A DNA stretch of 64,000 nucleotides. Source: Sphagnum magellanicum. Its lineage: Eukaryota > Streptophyta > Sphagnopsida > Sphagnales > Sphagnaceae. The position numbers and the translations under genes are program-made. Below the pieces are notes generated by a model. That model ran no database searches, was not told where the DNA came from, and saw nothing but the letters and a program-made list of their open reading frames with translations. Below, one piece after another: positions 62,830-64,000 of the stretch. The stretch covers positions 18,139,390 to 18,203,389 of the forward strand of contig CM038911.1 of assembly GCA_021904315.1 (NCBI GenBank), given 5' to 3'. Position 1 is the stretch's first letter, and every line of letters starts with the position of its first letter.

Positions 62830-64000
62830 AACCCATTGATTAATTAATTAATTAATTATTAAATGTAGGTAGGTAGGTCATAGGTATGTAGGATGGTAGG
62901 GTTAAGTTAAGTAGGTAGGTTTAAAATAATCCAATTTTGTGTTTGGGTTTAGCTTTTAGGGTTTAACTTCTTTCATTGGCCCATTCCAAATGGCATTTGG
63001 TACTTGATTTGTGAACAAAACAAATGCACTTACTTATATAGTGTGCACACTTGGAATATAAGGCAAAAAAAATGGGATAAATTTTTTAATTGTGAGTGCA
63101 ACTAATGTAGTTACAACCTACATGTAAATATTACATGCTATCTATGTCATATTAACCTAGTTTACCTACTAGCTAAATTAATTATATTATAAGTAGTATA
63201 ATTTAATAAGTAAGTAATAATATAATATATCATTAAATGGATAATAAATATTAATGTAAGTAATTATAATTGTCATAACATTTTAATAGTTATGATTACT
63301 TATAATTGATGATCAATAATATTATATTATTATTATCTAATTTAAATTAATAGCTAATTGAGATTAGTAACTAGCCTAGACTAGGGTACTTATAAGGAAA
63401 CTAATTTACTTTATTAGCCATAAATATATTAACATAATTAATAACACTATAATAAAATCAAAATATTAGTATTTGAAGAATAAAAATGATATTATTATTA
63501 ACTATTGAATAATAATAGTTTTTATTAACAAAGAATAATATTAATAATTATAAATATAGTTCTAATATTTTTTTATAATTATATATGATTAGATACAATG
63601 AATGGTAAAATACTAATATATAGTTTTTAGCTTAAATAACTTTGATTAAATTATCCATGGTTAAATTAATTTAAAAATTAAATATTAGTTAATTTATCAA
63701 AAGTAGTTTAGTGTCATAGTTAGATTTGACATTATTAGTTTAGCTAAAGTTAATTTAGCCATGGTTAGTTTGACCTTGATGAATGTGAGTTTAACCTACC
63801 TATTTAACTAATGTTTTGCATTGGGTAACATTAGTTAACATGGGTTTAACTTTAATACTAAAAGCTATAATATTATTATACATAGCCTATGTAAATATAT
63901 TGAATGTATTTTGAAGGAGGATGGCAATAGTTCGGACCATCTTTTTTCCACAATGTTCATCCTTGGTTTAGCCATTCTCAACATCTTTCTACCTAATGTA
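62830..64000. other. AT-rich sequence, no gene seen
   Basis: Begins with TAATTAATTA and TAGGTAGG words, then AT-rich sequence rich in ATTAT words to the window edge. No frame of interest. Confidence 0.55.

Noticed and set aside
1-64000. CRISPR array, bacterial operon or organellar origin
   Set aside because: No regularly spaced identical repeats with unique spacers. Genes are spliced and monocistronic, and the repeats are plant nuclear in type.

Overview
This window is nuclear DNA of a land plant. The evidence is spliced genes with GT-AG introns, a plastid-type 1-deoxy-D-xylulose 5-phosphate reductoisomerase (DXR) with a transit-peptide-like leader, an AP2/ERF transcription factor, a UTR2-type nucleotide-sugar transporter, and scattered degenerate CCCTAAA telomere-type words. 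Intergenic DNA is very AT-rich, introns are short (mostly under 700 bases) and transposon relics are heavily decayed. The AP2 domain lacks the usual W-G pair, which reminds me of moss-type ERFs. I lean to a seed-free plant, perhaps a bryophyte such as a peat moss, but the species cannot be fixed from this window.

Layout. 264-469 (+): possible last exon of a gene that begins outside the window. 3783-7673 (-): intact ten-exon PTAR1-like protein (prenyltransferase alpha-subunit repeats), reconstructed with every splice phase consistent. 8480-9050: nine-copy minisatellite. About 11850-16438 (-): a nearly full-length but dead LINE (ORF1-like, endonuclease, reverse transcriptase). 17740-18700: two tandem-repeat families upstream of the intronless AP2/ERF gene at 19502-20734 (+). 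20.7-40.6 kb: gene desert with simple repeats, hairpins and dispersed elements. 41432-45033 (+): DUF676-type serine esterase/lipase with all exons in phase. 46550-48945 (+): UTR2-like nucleotide-sugar transporter whose exon structure survives but which carries a 2-base deletion and two in-frame stops, preceded by a uORF that overlaps the start as ATGA. 49953-54510 (-): intact 13-exon DXR, 491 residues. 54.9-64 kb: GC-rich 63-base repeats next to DXR, then another AT-rich desert with dispersed repeats and palindromes.

The genes look like unrelated housekeeping and regulatory genes rather than a cluster: plastid isoprenoid synthesis (DXR), Golgi/ER sugar transport (decayed copy), lipid/ester hydrolysis, a PTAR1-like protein and a transcription factor. 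I found no CRISPR array, operon, or convincing new multi-gene system. The points most worth checking are the transporter lesions, the transition-type lesions in the LINE, the antisense pair of a dispersed repeat with B-box-like words, and the alternative N-terminus of the esterase.
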